Below, one piece after another: positions 37,976 through 46,683 of a DNA stretch of 64,000 nucleotides. Numbering within the stretch: the stretch's first letter is position 1; each line of letters begins with the position of its first letter. This stretch comes from Flavobacterium commune (GTDB lineage Bacteria > Bacteroidota > Bacteroidia > Flavobacteriales > Flavobacteriaceae), in assembly GCF_001857965.1 (NCBI RefSeq), contig NZ_CP017774.1, positions 496,001 to 560,000 on the forward strand, read 5' to 3'. The translations under genes were made by a program, and so were the position numbers. Below the pieces are notes generated by a model. That model was not told the DNA's origin, made no database searches, and saw nothing but the letters and a program-made list of their open reading frames with translations.

Positions 37976-38413
37976 CTTCGCTTCTCCCACCACAAAAGCC
38001 ACCGAATTAGCAATATTAAAACTTCGGATTAAAGAAGACATCGGAATTGTCAATTGATTCTTTTTATCGAATAACTCCAGAAATTCTTGACTCAAACCAA
38101 CGCTTTCTTTACCAAAAACCAACCAATCTCCATCCTGAAATTCATTTTCTAAATAAGATTTTTCAGCATGGGAACTCATCAGGAAAACACGGGATTGATC
38201 AGAAACCTGAGCCATCCATTCAGCTACATTTTGATATTCGGTAACATCAAGATGCACCCAATAATCTAAACCGGAACGTTTCAAATTTTTATCGTTGATT
38301 ACAAATCCAAACGGATGAATCAGGTGCAAACGGCTTTCGGTTCCTACGCACAAACGACCAATATTTCCAGTATTATTAGGGATTTCAGGTTCTACTAAAA
38401 CGATGTTAAGCAT
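37949..38413 (-). CDS. trmL: tRNA (cytidine(34)-2'-O)-methyltransferase
   Basis: 154 residues of the SPOUT/SpoU class that methylates the wobble ribose of tRNA-Leu. Visible are the N-terminal NIVLVEPEIPNNTGNIGR, FGKESVGLSQEFL and the trefoil-knot segment LTIPMSSLIRSFNIANSVAF, all typical of TrmL. The extreme C terminus (residues 147-154, QISVGRI) is encoded by the dispersed repeat that continues past the stop, so the tail is probably not conserved. It is 14 bases downstream of the pseudouridine synthase gene, likely in one operon. Confidence 0.94.
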   Translation of the reverse strand: MLNIVLVEPEIPNNTGNIGRLCVGTESRLHLIHPFGFVINDKNLKRSGLDYWVHLDVTEYQNVAEWMAQVSDQSRVFLMSSHAEKSYLENEFQDGDWLVFGKESVGLSQEFLELFDKKNQLTIPMSSLIRSFNIANSVAFVVGEAKRQISVGRI

Positions 38414-38427
38414 TATTATTGATTTGT

Positions 38428-39021
38428 TTATTCTGTTATTTGATTATTGTCATTGCTATTGAAATTTTCAACTTCAATCACTTCTCCTGATTGCAAATTG
38501 TTCAAATGTACATTGCCAATCCGCACACGCACTAAACGCAAAGTAGGAAAACCAACAGCCGATGTCATTTTTCGCACCTGACGAAATTTTCCCTCATTAA
38601 CTGTTATCGAAGCCCAGGAAGTAGGACCATGACGTTCATCACGGATTTTCTTACCTCTTGCGCCAAAATTAGGGATTTTGTGAATCAATCTGGCTTCGCA
38701 GGGTTTTGTAATGTATTTAGTTCCATTAAAACCTATTTCGACTCCTTTTTTTATTTCGTCAATAGCTGTCTGAGTAATGATACCATCCACCTGAACATAG
38801 TATTCTTTATCGACTTTTCGGGAACGAATGTACTCACTCATTTTTCCATCAGTAGTCAACAACAATAAACCTTCGGAGTCTTCGTCTAATCGCCCAATAG
38901 CCATTGTCCCTTCGGGAAAATCATGTAATTCCCCTAATAATTTCTTTTTTCGTTTCAATTCGTAAATAAACTGACTCAAATAACCATAGGGTTTATGAAG
39001 AATAAAATGATGATGCGACAT
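38428..39021 (-). CDS. Ribosomal large-subunit pseudouridine synthase (RsuA/RluE family)
   Basis: 197 residues from the ATG at 39019-39021 (complement). A longer frame to 39054 starts upstream of the -7 element at 39042-39049 and was rejected. The catalytic Asp is in GRLDEDSEGLLLLT (about residue 47). KEYYVQVDG, SWASITVNEGKFRQVRKM and TLRLVRVRIG are typical of the RsuA/RluB/RluE group. The N-terminal S4 domain is missing, as in RluE (23S U2457). I give RluE-like specificity only as likely. It precedes trmL in the same direction. Confidence 0.87.
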   Translation of the reverse strand: MSHHHFILHKPYGYLSQFIYELKRKKKLLGELHDFPEGTMAIGRLDEDSEGLLLLTTDGKMSEYIRSRKVDKEYYVQVDGIITQTAIDEIKKGVEIGFNGTKYITKPCEARLIHKIPNFGARGKKIRDERHGPTSWASITVNEGKFRQVRKMTSAVGFPTLRLVRVRIGNVHLNNLQSGEVIEVENFNSNDNNQITE

Positions 39022-39041
39022 GCTAAAAGATGAAATTTGCG

Positions 39042-39049
39042 CAAAAATA
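39042..39049 (-). promoter_or_regulatory. -7 promoter element TATTTTTG for the pseudouridine synthase gene
   Basis: Exact TAnnTTTG match on the minus strand, 20 bases before the chosen ATG. Confidence 0.65.
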
Positions 39050-39086
39050 CACAAATCAGCGCAGTGTTAACCCATTTTAAAACGAA

Positions 39087-40493
39087 TTAAAAAGACACAT
39101 TTAATCCAAAATTAAAAATCAACTGGAATTGATTAAAATTTTGATTTTGCGCAGGCTGGGTATAATAATTCATTCCGGGCTCTACAAAAACTTTTGTCTT
39201 TTTGAATAATTCATATTGCAAAGTACTACTCAAAACCGTTCCAAAAACAACCTCATTTATATCCTGATTTTCCCCTATGGAGCTATTGTCGAGCAAGACT
39301 TTATTAGAAATTGCTTTTCCCACAAAGCCTCCGGTATTCATATTAATATGTGTTTTTCCCTTGTTTAAAATCGAATAAGAAATCTCTATTGGCATTTCCA
39401 GATACTGTACGCGTTGCGATAAATTTCCGGTTTCGTAAAAATTATTACTACTCAATACATTTTTAGAATTATCGGCTGTTTTTGGGATAAACAAATAATT
39501 TGTATTGGCAACAATTGAACCTTTTAACTGAGGCGCACTCATAGGTTCTTTAGCAATACTAACCAAACTTTTAGCCGAATTAACATAAGAAACATTAGCC
39601 AGTTGCTGCCCCAATTCACTCACTTTCAAACCAGTGCTTACCGCCCAGCGACGATTGAGTTTGTAATTAGTTTTCACTCCATAGCTGTGTCCTCTTTGAG
39701 ATTCAATTGTATTTCCCAAAGATTTTTGATTCTTGATGTTTTGCGAATTGTTTATTCCTGCAAAAAGCTGTAACGACCACTTATCTGTTGTTGAAACTGT
39801 TTTGTCTTTCTTTTGCAGTTCTTTTTCTATTGCAGCCAACGCATTTTCTTTTTCTTCAATTGTAATTGTTGCCGATTTTTCTTTTATTTTATCGTCGACA
39901 GCTAATTTTTCAACTATCTTTTTATTTTGTTCCGCAATTGGATTTGGCTGAGTCAAAACTACTTTTTCAGCACTTTTGATTTCTTTTGATTGAGGTATAG
40001 CCGCATTTTTATTAGCTGAAACAACTGTGTTTGGGTTTGTAATTACCGCTACTGCCGCTGTATTTGAATTGGTTATTTTTCGATTATTCAAATTAATAAC
40101 AGATGATTTTGCGTTAGTTACAGGCTCTTGTGTTTTAGTTTCAACAGTCGCATTTGAATTTGAAAATGGCTTATCTAAATCATTCTTTGCTGCTTCTGCT
40201 TCATTCGCAACATTCTCTTTTTCCTGAGCGTTTGTTGATCCTGACTGATTGACCACTCCGTTTTTAGATTCATCAGGTATTGTTATCGAATTGGTATCAG
40301 GATGAGAATAAAAAGTAGCCAAAAGTCCTAATCCAACAACTAAAGTTGCTGCTATAGACCACCAGAAAGGAAATCTCTTTTTAGTTTTCGAATTATCTAA
40401 TTTCTCCTCAATTCCTTTCCATAAATCATCCGGAGGAGTTTTAGAAAAATCTTCTAACGAAGAAAATAATTTTTCTATATTATCTTTTTTCAT
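39087..40493 (-). CDS. Anti-sigma-like membrane protein with C-terminal outer-membrane beta-barrel
   Basis: 468 residues. Residues 1-40 are a cytoplasmic charged segment (NIEKLFSSLEDFSKTPPDDL) like anti-sigma N termini. Residues 43-62 form one transmembrane helix (FWWSIAATLVVGLGLLATFY). Residues 65-250 are a low-complexity Asn/Ala/Lys/Glu-rich linker with a coiled-coil stretch (EKENALAAIEKELQKK). The last 220 residues are beta-rich with alternating pattern, RWAVSTGLKVSELGQQL and a final strand ending in Phe (FNFGLNVSF), typical of small outer-membrane barrels. The gene follows the sigma gene by 11 bases. I infer a sigma/anti-sigma pair spanning the envelope. Whether the barrel inserts is not proven. 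Confidence 0.7.
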   Translation of the reverse strand: MKKDNIEKLFSSLEDFSKTPPDDLWKGIEEKLDNSKTKKRFPFWWSIAATLVVGLGLLATFYSHPDTNSITIPDESKNGVVNQSGSTNAQEKENVANEAEAAKNDLDKPFSNSNATVETKTQEPVTNAKSSVINLNNRKITNSNTAAVAVITNPNTVVSANKNAAIPQSKEIKSAEKVVLTQPNPIAEQNKKIVEKLAVDDKIKEKSATITIEEKENALAAIEKELQKKDKTVSTTDKWSLQLFAGINNSQNIKNQKSLGNTIESQRGHSYGVKTNYKLNRRWAVSTGLKVSELGQQLANVSYVNSAKSLVSIAKEPMSAPQLKGSIVANTNYLFIPKTADNSKNVLSSNNFYETGNLSQRVQYLEMPIEISYSILNKGKTHINMNTGGFVGKAISNKVLLDNSSIGENQDINEVVFGTVLSSTLQYELFKKTKVFVEPGMNYYTQPAQNQNFNQFQLIFNFGLNVSF

Positions 40494-40504
40494 AACTGCT
40501 ATTT

Positions 40505-41056
40505 TTAAGCATCCTTTGAAGCCATTAACGCTAATATTTTCTTTTGTAAATTACTTTTTGCCCGATTCAAATTGGATTTAGAAGTTCCTTCGGAAATATT
40601 CAATAAACTGGCAATTTCTTTGTGTTTCATTTTTTCGAAAAAATAAAGATTAAAAACCAGTCGGTATTGATCGGGTAAATGCTGAATGAATTCTAATAAT
40701 TTTTCCTGGGGTATCGAAAATGAATCTATCTCCTGTTCTTCATCAACAAAATCTTCCTGATGAAGTACATCCAAAAAAGGCATTTCCCTTTTTCTCTTAT
40801 TGAGGGTCTCTATCAGTTTATTGATAAAAATACGTTTCAGCCAACCTTCGAAACTGCCTTCAAACCGATACTGACTTATTTTTTGAAAAGCAATTACAAA
40901 TGCTTCCTGAAAAACATCTTTGGCATCCTCTTCATTCTTCATGTATTTGATGCAAAGACCATACAATACAGGAGCAAACAACTGATAAATCTTCTGTTGT
41001 CCTCCTCTATCATTTTCAATACATTGCCTTATATAATGCTCTATTGGTTCTTTCAA
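40505..41056 (-). CDS. ECF-type RNA polymerase sigma factor
   Basis: 183 residues. Region 2 includes GLCIKYMKNEEDAKDVFQEA and FEGWLKRIFINKLIE (about 30-85). Region 4 is the HTH KMKHKEIASLLNISEGTSKS near residue 140. There is no region 3, as in all ECF factors. The linker (about 95-115) is acidic. The next gene encodes a membrane-anchored protein with anti-sigma-like N terminus, so the pair probably transmits an envelope signal. The target promoters are not recognisable in this window. A -7 element lies 31 bases upstream. Confidence 0.93.
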   Translation of the reverse strand: MKEPIEHYIRQCIENDRGGQQKIYQLFAPVLYGLCIKYMKNEEDAKDVFQEAFVIAFQKISQYRFEGSFEGWLKRIFINKLIETLNKRKREMPFLDVLHQEDFVDEEQEIDSFSIPQEKLLEFIQHLPDQYRLVFNLYFFEKMKHKEIASLLNISEGTSKSNLNRAKSNLQKKILALMASKDA

Positions 41057-41087
41057 AAAATAACTCTTAAAAACGGTTCAACGCTAA

Positions 41088-41095
41088 CAAATTTA
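41088..41095 (-). promoter_or_regulatory. -7 promoter element TAAATTTG for the sigma/anti-sigma operon
   Basis: Exact TAnnTTTG match on the minus strand, 31 bases before the sigma-factor start at 41056. Confidence 0.55.
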
Positions 41096-41113
41096 AACAT
41101 TCATAACTTAAAA

Positions 41114-41524
41114 TTACTTTGTATAAGTCAAAACATAGCCATCAACAAAATTATCCTGAATACTCAAACGCCGCTTGTCTATATACTGAATCACATAACT
41201 CATCTCACTAAAAGTCAGCAAATAATGCTCTTTATGGTCTAAAAAACTATTTCCTTTTGCTATTTTGTAGGTATAATTTCCTGTTTCAATATCATTAGTA
41301 AAAACAGTAACTTTTTTATTGGCTGCAAAAACTAATTTTTTATTTACTCCTGTGGTTTTTGGCGTTATTATTTCCTTTCCGCTAATTCCTCCTTTAGATT
41401 CCTGCCAATACCAGGTTCCCACAATAGCAGTACTATCCTGAGTATTCTTTCCGTCATTTGTCAAAGAACAGAAAGTAAGAAAGAGCATCAAAACACTCCA
41501 GAATAAATGCTTAACTTTTCTCAT
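41114..41524 (-). CDS. Small lipocalin-like lipoprotein
   Basis: 136 residues from the ATG at 41522-41524 (complement), preferred over an upstream start because MRKVKHLFWSVLMLFLTFCS is a lipoprotein-type signal with Cys near residue 19. The mature part is beta-rich: GTWYWQESKGGISG, KKVTVFTND, GNYTYKI, YLLTFSEMSYVIQYIDKRRL. It is the eight-strand pattern typical of lipocalin-like domains of Bacteroidetes. The lipobox is imperfect (F before C). It is upstream of the sigma factor in the same direction, 57 bases apart, with a separate promoter for sigma, so a regulatory link is only possible. The function is unknown. Confidence 0.65.
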   Translation of the reverse strand: MRKVKHLFWSVLMLFLTFCSLTNDGKNTQDSTAIVGTWYWQESKGGISGKEIITPKTTGVNKKLVFAANKKVTVFTNDIETGNYTYKIAKGNSFLDHKEHYLLTFSEMSYVIQYIDKRRLSIQDNFVDGYVLTYTK

Positions 41525-41640
41525 ACCGCTACTTTGTTTACTATTAAATAGACAAGCCATTCTAAAAATGGTTGCGTGAAAAGTTTAAAAAAAAACAATT
41601 TGATTCGAATAAAAAAATGCTCAAAATCGGCATTAATCTC

Positions 41641-41648
41641 TATTTTTG
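41641..41648 (+). promoter_or_regulatory. -7 promoter element TATTTTTG for rmuC
   Basis: Exact TAnnTTTG match 25 bases before the rmuC ATG. Confidence 0.65.
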
Positions 41649-41673
41649 CTTACTCTACTTATAAACTTTAGCT

Positions 41674-43041
41674 ATGTCTGATTTGTTTCCTTTTTTATTG
41701 TCTTTTATTGTTGCGCTCGCCATTGGAATTTTTATTGGAAAATTGATTTTTTCTGCCCGTTTTCAGTCCGAAAAAACAAGTTTAGAAGAAAAACTAATTG
41801 CCCTAACTTCGCAAATTAATCAATTGAAAGAGCAATTTTCGAATGACAAAATGCAATTCGAAAAACAATTAGCAATCATCAATCAGGAAAAAGAAGCCAT
41901 CAGAAACGAAAAAGACAGTTTGGCAATCCAGCTTTCGAAAAAAGAAGTTGATTTTGAAAATCTTTGGGAACGAAATAAAGAACAAAAAGACGAAGTGGAG
42001 AAATTACAGGAAAAATTCACCAAAGAATTCGAAAATCTGGCCAACAAAATATTAGACGAGAAATCAAATAAATTTACCGAACAAAACAAAGAAAACATGA
42101 AAAATATCCTGTCGCCTTTACAGGATAAAATTCAGTTATTCGAAAAGAAAGTCGAAGACACCCACAAAGAAAGCATCGATTATCATGCGGCTTTACGCCA
42201 ACAAATTTTAGGCTTACGCGAAATGAATATTCAAATGAGCAAAGAAACCCTGAACCTGACTAAAGCCTTAAAAGGAGACAGTAAAATGCAAGGAAACTGG
42301 GGCGAATTAGTCTTAGAACGTGTTCTGGAAAAATCAGGTCTGGAAAAAGGGCGTGAATACGAAGTACAGCAAAGTTTTGCTACCGAAGATGGAAATCGTG
42401 TGATGCCTGATGTCGTGATTAATTTACCCGATGGAAAAAAAATGATTGTGGATTCTAAAGTTTCGTTGACCGCTTATGAAAAATACATCAATGAAGAGGA
42501 AGATGATTTAAAAAGCAGCTATTTAAAAGAGCATGTCAATTCCATCAAACGCCACGTGGAGCAACTAGGCAACAAAAATTATCAGGATTTGTACCAAATT
42601 GAAAGTCCTGATTTTGTACTGCTTTTTATTCCTATCGAACCCGCTTTTGCCATCGCTTTAAACGAAGACACCAGTTTATACAATAAAGCATTCGAAAAGA
42701 ATATTGTAATTGTAACTCCTGCCACTTTATTAGCCACTTTGCGCACTATTGACAGTATGTGGACTAACCAAAAACAACAGGAAAACGCACTCGAAATTGC
42801 GCGTCAGGCCGGAGCTTTGTATGATAAATTTGAAGGTTTTGTAGCCGATTTAATCAAAATTGGAAAGAAAATCGATGAAACCAAAATTGAATACAGCGGT
42901 GCCATGAACAAACTGGTTGAAGGAAGCGGAAACCTGATTACCAGAGTTGAAAAACTCAAAAAAATGGGTGCTAAAGCAAAAAAAGCACTTCCGGAAAGTA
43001 TTATTGCAAGAGCAAAAAAAGATGATAATCTAATAGATTGA
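41674..43041 (+). CDS. rmuC: DNA recombination protein RmuC
   Basis: 455 residues: one N-terminal transmembrane helix (LLSFIVALAIGIFIGKLIF, about 7-25), a long coiled coil (about 30-200, with many E/K/Q heptads such as KLQEKFTKEFENLANKI), then the RmuC nuclease-like domain from about 205 (GNWGELVLERVLEKSGLEKG, VINLPDGKKMIVDSKVSLTAYE, FIPIEPAFAIAL). The D-x-K-type active-site core VDSKVS is visible. RmuC is thought to limit DNA inversions at repeats. Length and order are normal. The gene is monocistronic with a good promoter. Confidence 0.95.
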   Translation: MSDLFPFLLSFIVALAIGIFIGKLIFSARFQSEKTSLEEKLIALTSQINQLKEQFSNDKMQFEKQLAIINQEKEAIRNEKDSLAIQLSKKEVDFENLWERNKEQKDEVEKLQEKFTKEFENLANKILDEKSNKFTEQNKENMKNILSPLQDKIQLFEKKVEDTHKESIDYHAALRQQILGLREMNIQMSKETLNLTKALKGDSKMQGNWGELVLERVLEKSGLEKGREYEVQQSFATEDGNRVMPDVVINLPDGKKMIVDSKVSLTAYEKYINEEEDDLKSSYLKEHVNSIKRHVEQLGNKNYQDLYQIESPDFVLLFIPIEPAFAIALNEDTSLYNKAFEKNIVIVTPATLLATLRTIDSMWTNQKQQENALEIARQAGALYDKFEGFVADLIKIGKKIDETKIEYSGAMNKLVEGSGNLITRVEKLKKMGAKAKKALPESIIARAKKDDNLID

Positions 43042-43152
43042 AATTAATAGATAAAAAGCATTAAAAAACGTTATTCTACTTCATTTTCACGGCAGTTTTA
43101 TTAGGATTTTTTGACTTTTTTTTCTAACTTTAAGTAGAAAAATGAAGCTGCC

Positions 43153-43695
43153 ATGAAAAATTTTCTACTCGCATTTTTATTTATTTTCAGTATTTCCATA
43201 GTTGCTCAGGATAAAAAAACAGTAACTAATGGAAACATTACTTTTGAAGCATCAGTTCCTTTTTACGAAGCTGTTGAAGCGGTAAACAATCAGGTTATTG
43301 GAACTTTAAATACAAAAAACAATAACATTCATTTTATTGTATTCATCAAAGATTTCAAATTTGAAAGAAGTTTGATGCAGGATCATTTTAATGCCAATTA
43401 TATGGAAAGCAAAAAATATCCCAAAGCCGTTTTTAAAGGTGGGATTGAAAAATTTTCCGCCAACAAAATCAATACTACTCCGGGGCGTTATTACATCAAA
43501 GGAAAAATCCAGATTCATGGCGTGACTAAAAACATTAGAGTTCTTGCATTAATTCATAAAACGGCTACTAATTCAATTGCTGTTCAATCACATTTCTCAT
43601 TGAACACAGAGGATTTTAAAATTGAAATTCCTTTTATAGTAAAAAACAAAATTTCTAAAACGGTTAACGTAGCATTAAACGTCGATTTAAAGTAA
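43153..43695 (+). CDS. Periplasmic YceI-like lipid-binding protein
   Basis: 180 residues with signal peptide MKNFLLAFLFIFSISIVAQ. The mature domain shows the YceI pattern: ITFEASVPFYEAVEAVNNQV, FVIFIKDFKFERSLMQDHF, YPKAVFKGGIEKF, YYIKGKIQIHGVTKNIRV. This resembles the lipocalin-like isoprenoid-binding barrel. The NFNAxYMESKKYP segment is typical. Possible roles are transport or storage of a lipophilic molecule. A -7-like TAACTTTA lies about 20 bases before the ATG. The downstream gene is convergent, only two bases away. Confidence 0.85.
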   Translation: MKNFLLAFLFIFSISIVAQDKKTVTNGNITFEASVPFYEAVEAVNNQVIGTLNTKNNNIHFIVFIKDFKFERSLMQDHFNANYMESKKYPKAVFKGGIEKFSANKINTTPGRYYIKGKIQIHGVTKNIRVLALIHKTATNSIAVQSHFSLNTEDFKIEIPFIVKNKISKTVNVALNVDLK

Positions 43696-43697
43696 TT

Positions 43698-44612
43698 TTA
43701 TTTTAACAAACACTCTTTGATTGCGGTTTCTAAATCCTCATGCTGAAATTGAAAACCCAATTGTTTTATTTTTTCATTCGAAACTCTTCTGCCTGTTAGA
43801 ACCAGTTTTGACATTTCTCCCAGAGCTATTTTTATTAGCATTGCAGGCACATTAGGCAACCAAATTTTGTATCCGTAAACTTTTGCCAATATTTTAGAAA
43901 ATGATTCATTAGTAGTATCATCCGTAATTGCAGCATTATAAGCTCCTGAGAACATTGAATTTTTTATGACTTCCAGGTAAATTTGACACAAATCGTCAAC
44001 ATGAATCCAAGGCATATATTGCTTTCCTGTACCTAAAGCAGAACCCAGTCTTAATTTGAAAATAGGAACTAACTTTTTCAGAAAACCATCCTCTTTTCCT
44101 AAAACTAAACCAGTACGAATTTTAACGGTACGAATTCCTAGTTTTTCAAATTGATTTGCTGCTGCTTCCCATTTTTGACAAGTCAATCCTAAAAAATCAT
44201 TTGCAGGCTGCATATTTTCATTACAAATTGCCCGACCATTAATTGCTCCGTAAATCCCCACTGCCGAAGCCGAAACAAAAGCTTCCAGATTCTTATTCCA
44301 TTTTAATAATGAATTGTAAATTAATTGTGCGGCCTGTTCTCTACTGGATAAAATCTCTGCTTTGCGCTTTTTAGTCCAGCGTTTTTCACCAATATTGGCT
44401 CCAGCCAAATGAATGACAAAATCAGCCCTTTGAATCGCTTCTTCTTCAATAAACTGCTTTTCCACATCCCACTTATAATAAAAAACATTGGCAGTATTTA
44501 CTCTTTTACTTCTACTCAAAACAGATACCGAAAAACCATTTGCAACCAGCAAATTAGTCAAATGCCTGCCTACAAATCCGGTTCCGCCAGTAATCAATAC
44601 ATTCTTTTTCAT
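43698..44612 (-). CDS. NAD-dependent epimerase-like protein, TIGR01777 family
   Basis: 304 residues. The N-terminal nucleotide-binding motif is LITGGTGFVGRHLTNLL, then VIHLAGANIGEKRW, the tyrosine region SASAVGIYGAINGRAI and VKIRTGLVLGKEDGFLKKL. These are characteristic of TIGR01777/YfcH proteins of the extended SDR superfamily. The C-terminal DUF1731-like part has LPNVPAMLIKIALGEMS and KIKQLGFQFQHEDLETAI. The substrate is not known. It converges on the YceI-like gene and is divergent from the TetR gene at the start of the light-related cluster. Confidence 0.9.
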   Translation of the reverse strand: MKKNVLITGGTGFVGRHLTNLLVANGFSVSVLSRSKRVNTANVFYYKWDVEKQFIEEEAIQRADFVIHLAGANIGEKRWTKKRKAEILSSREQAAQLIYNSLLKWNKNLEAFVSASAVGIYGAINGRAICNENMQPANDFLGLTCQKWEAAANQFEKLGIRTVKIRTGLVLGKEDGFLKKLVPIFKLRLGSALGTGKQYMPWIHVDDLCQIYLEVIKNSMFSGAYNAAITDDTTNESFSKILAKVYGYKIWLPNVPAMLIKIALGEMSKLVLTGRRVSNEKIKQLGFQFQHEDLETAIKECLLK

Positions 44613-44650
44613 TACAATAGTTTTTACATCTTAACCAAAGATAAAAATAT

Positions 44651-44696
44651 TTTGTTTAACATTAACACAAAATCATTAAACATTTTAGTATCTTTA
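44651..44696 (+). promoter_or_regulatory. Promoter and possible operator of the tetR-cryptochrome operon
   Basis: TTTGTTTAACA at 44651-44661 is identical to 56456-56466 upstream of crtI. ATCATTAAACA at 44672-44682 is identical to the motif upstream of merR. A -7-like TATCTTTA (one mismatch) lies at 44689-44696. I infer that a regulator of the light cluster binds here. Confidence 0.4.
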
Positions 44697-44722
44697 TAAA
44701 CCAATAAAAAACAGAAAGCAAC

Positions 44723-45382
44723 ATGGCAACTAAAAAAACAAAAATAAGCAAAGAGTCCATTGTCTCCATGTATATGGATGCTACTTTAGAAAACAATGAG
44801 AAACCAAAATCAGTATATCAATTCACTAAAAATCATGGATTTACAGAAACAGAATTCTATTCATTTTTTGGAACTTTAGAAAGTATTGAAAAAGAAATTT
44901 ACAATCAGTTTTTTGAAAAAACCATCGAATTATTACACAAAGACAGTAATTACGAATCATACGATATGAAAAGTAAACTACTGAGCTTTTATTTTACTTT
45001 TTTCGAATTGCTCACTGCTAACAGAAGTTATGTAAGCATGAGTTTGAATGAAGACAAAAATCAGTTAAAAAACCTGATGAAACTTTCAGGATTGAGAACC
45101 CACTTTAAAAAATTTATTGCAGAAATAACTACTGATGACTTCCGAATTCAACAAGAAAAAATTCAGAATTTTCAAGAAAAAGCTATTCAGGAAACGGCTT
45201 GGATACAATTTTTATTTACACTGAAATTTTGGCTCGAAGATGGATCAGCAAATTTTGAAAAAACAGACATTTTTATCGAAAAATCGGTAAAACTAAGTTT
45301 CGAATTACTGAATACCGCACCTATCAATAGCATTATCGATTTTGGGAAATTTATTTTTAAAGAAAAAATGCAAGCTAAATAA
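44723..45382 (+). CDS. TetR-family-like regulator
   Basis: 219 residues. The N-terminal part (about 1-60) has the helix-turn-helix pattern SIVSMYMDATLENN, KSVYQFTKNHGFTETEFYSFFGTLESIEKEIY, in which the usual Gly/Tyr turn is replaced. The C-terminal part is all helical, with a long ligand-binding-like bundle (FFELLTANRSYVSMSL, KFWLEDGSANFEKT). It fits TetR-type proteins that occur with AarF-like kinases in flavobacterial clusters. Its stop overlaps the start of the AarF gene (TAATG), so the two are translationally coupled. The ligand is unknown. Confidence 0.7.
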   Translation: MATKKTKISKESIVSMYMDATLENNEKPKSVYQFTKNHGFTETEFYSFFGTLESIEKEIYNQFFEKTIELLHKDSNYESYDMKSKLLSFYFTFFELLTANRSYVSMSLNEDKNQLKNLMKLSGLRTHFKKFIAEITTDDFRIQQEKIQNFQEKAIQETAWIQFLFTLKFWLEDGSANFEKTDIFIEKSVKLSFELLNTAPINSIIDFGKFIFKEKMQAK

Positions 45383-46683
45383 TGAAAACAATCGACTACA
45401 TTCCAACTTCAAAAATTGAGCGAGCTACAAAACTGGTACAAACAGGAGCTAAAGTAGGCGTGAATTACCTGAAATATTACGGCGAAAAAATGGTCAATTC
45501 TGATTTGAGTCGCGATAAACTCAATGAAGAAAATGCCGAAGATATTTATGATGGACTAAAAAGTTTAAAAGGTAGCGCTTTAAAAGTTGCCCAAATGCTA
45601 AGCATGGACAAGAATTTCCTGCCACAGGCTTATGTTGAGAAATTTTCTTTGTCCCAATTTTCAGTTCCTCCCCTTTCGGCTCCTTTAGTATTGAAAACCT
45701 TCAAGAATAATTTTGGCAAAACGCCTTATGAAATTTTTGACGAGTTCAATCCAAATTCGGTTAATGCGGCGAGTATTGGTCAGGTGCATTTGGCGGTAAA
45801 AAACAACAAAAAACTGGCGGTAAAAATCCAATATCCGGGTGTTGCCAATAGTATTTCGTCCGATTTGGCTTTGGTAAAACCTATTGCTATCCGAATGTTT
45901 AATCTACAAGGAAAAGATTCTGATAAATATTTCAAAGAAGTCGAAGACAAACTAATTGAGGAAACCAATTATTTATTGGAACTCAAACAAAGTCAGGAGG
46001 TAGTGGATGCTTGCAAAAAAATTGATAATCTGGTTTTCCCGGAGTATTATCCTGAATATTCTTCAGAGAAAATCATCACGATGGATTGGATGACTGGCGT
46101 TCATTTATCGGAATTTAAAAATTCAGATCCTGAAATTGCCAATAAAATTGGTCAGGCTTTATGGGATTTTTATATGTATCAAATTCACATTTTGAAAAAA
46201 GTTCATGCCGATCCACATCCCGGAAATTTTCTGATTAATGACAAAAACCAATTGGTTGCTCTTGATTTTGGTTGTATGAAACAAATTCCAACTGATTTCT
46301 ATATTCCGTACTTTGAGTTAATCAACAAGGAAGTGATTGATAACCAAAAGCTTTTTAGAGAAAAATTATTCGAATTGGAAATTCTTAGAACCGATGACAG
46401 CAAAGAAGAAATTGCCTATTTCACGCAAATGTTCTATGATTTGTTATCGCTGTTTACTAAACCCTTTCAAACGGAAACCTTCGATTTTTCGGATGAAGTA
46501 TTCTTTGAAAACATAGCACAATTGGGTGAACGTTTTTCTAAAGACACCAATCTTAAAAAAATGAATGGGAATCGCGGTTCGAAACATTTTATTTACATGA
46601 ACCGAACCTTCTTTGGTTTGTACAACCTAATGTTTGATTTGAAAGCAGAAATTGTGGTGAATGCTTTCGAAAAATACAAATAA
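45382..46683 (+). CDS. AarF/ABC1/UbiB-family atypical kinase
   Basis: 433 residues. The ABC1 kinase domain contains GSALKVAQMLSMD (the KxGQ-like motif region), AASIGQVHLAVK (A-rich loop), KLAVKIQYPG with the ATP lysine, LEEKLIEETNYLLEL, HADPHPGNFLINDKNQ and ALDFGCM. The UbiB family works in isoprenoid-quinone synthesis and lipid homeostasis in many bacteria. The exact role here is unknown, but it shares translational coupling with the TetR and DUF2256 genes (stop and start overlap by one base on both sides). No transmembrane helices are clear at the C terminus. Confidence 0.88.
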   Translation: MKTIDYIPTSKIERATKLVQTGAKVGVNYLKYYGEKMVNSDLSRDKLNEENAEDIYDGLKSLKGSALKVAQMLSMDKNFLPQAYVEKFSLSQFSVPPLSAPLVLKTFKNNFGKTPYEIFDEFNPNSVNAASIGQVHLAVKNNKKLAVKIQYPGVANSISSDLALVKPIAIRMFNLQGKDSDKYFKEVEDKLIEETNYLLELKQSQEVVDACKKIDNLVFPEYYPEYSSEKIITMDWMTGVHLSEFKNSDPEIANKIGQALWDFYMYQIHILKKVHADPHPGNFLINDKNQLVALDFGCMKQIPTDFYIPYFELINKEVIDNQKLFREKLFELEILRTDDSKEEIAYFTQMFYDLLSLFTKPFQTETFDFSDEVFFENIAQLGERFSKDTNLKKMNGNRGSKHFIYMNRTFFGLYNLMFDLKAEIVVNAFEKYK

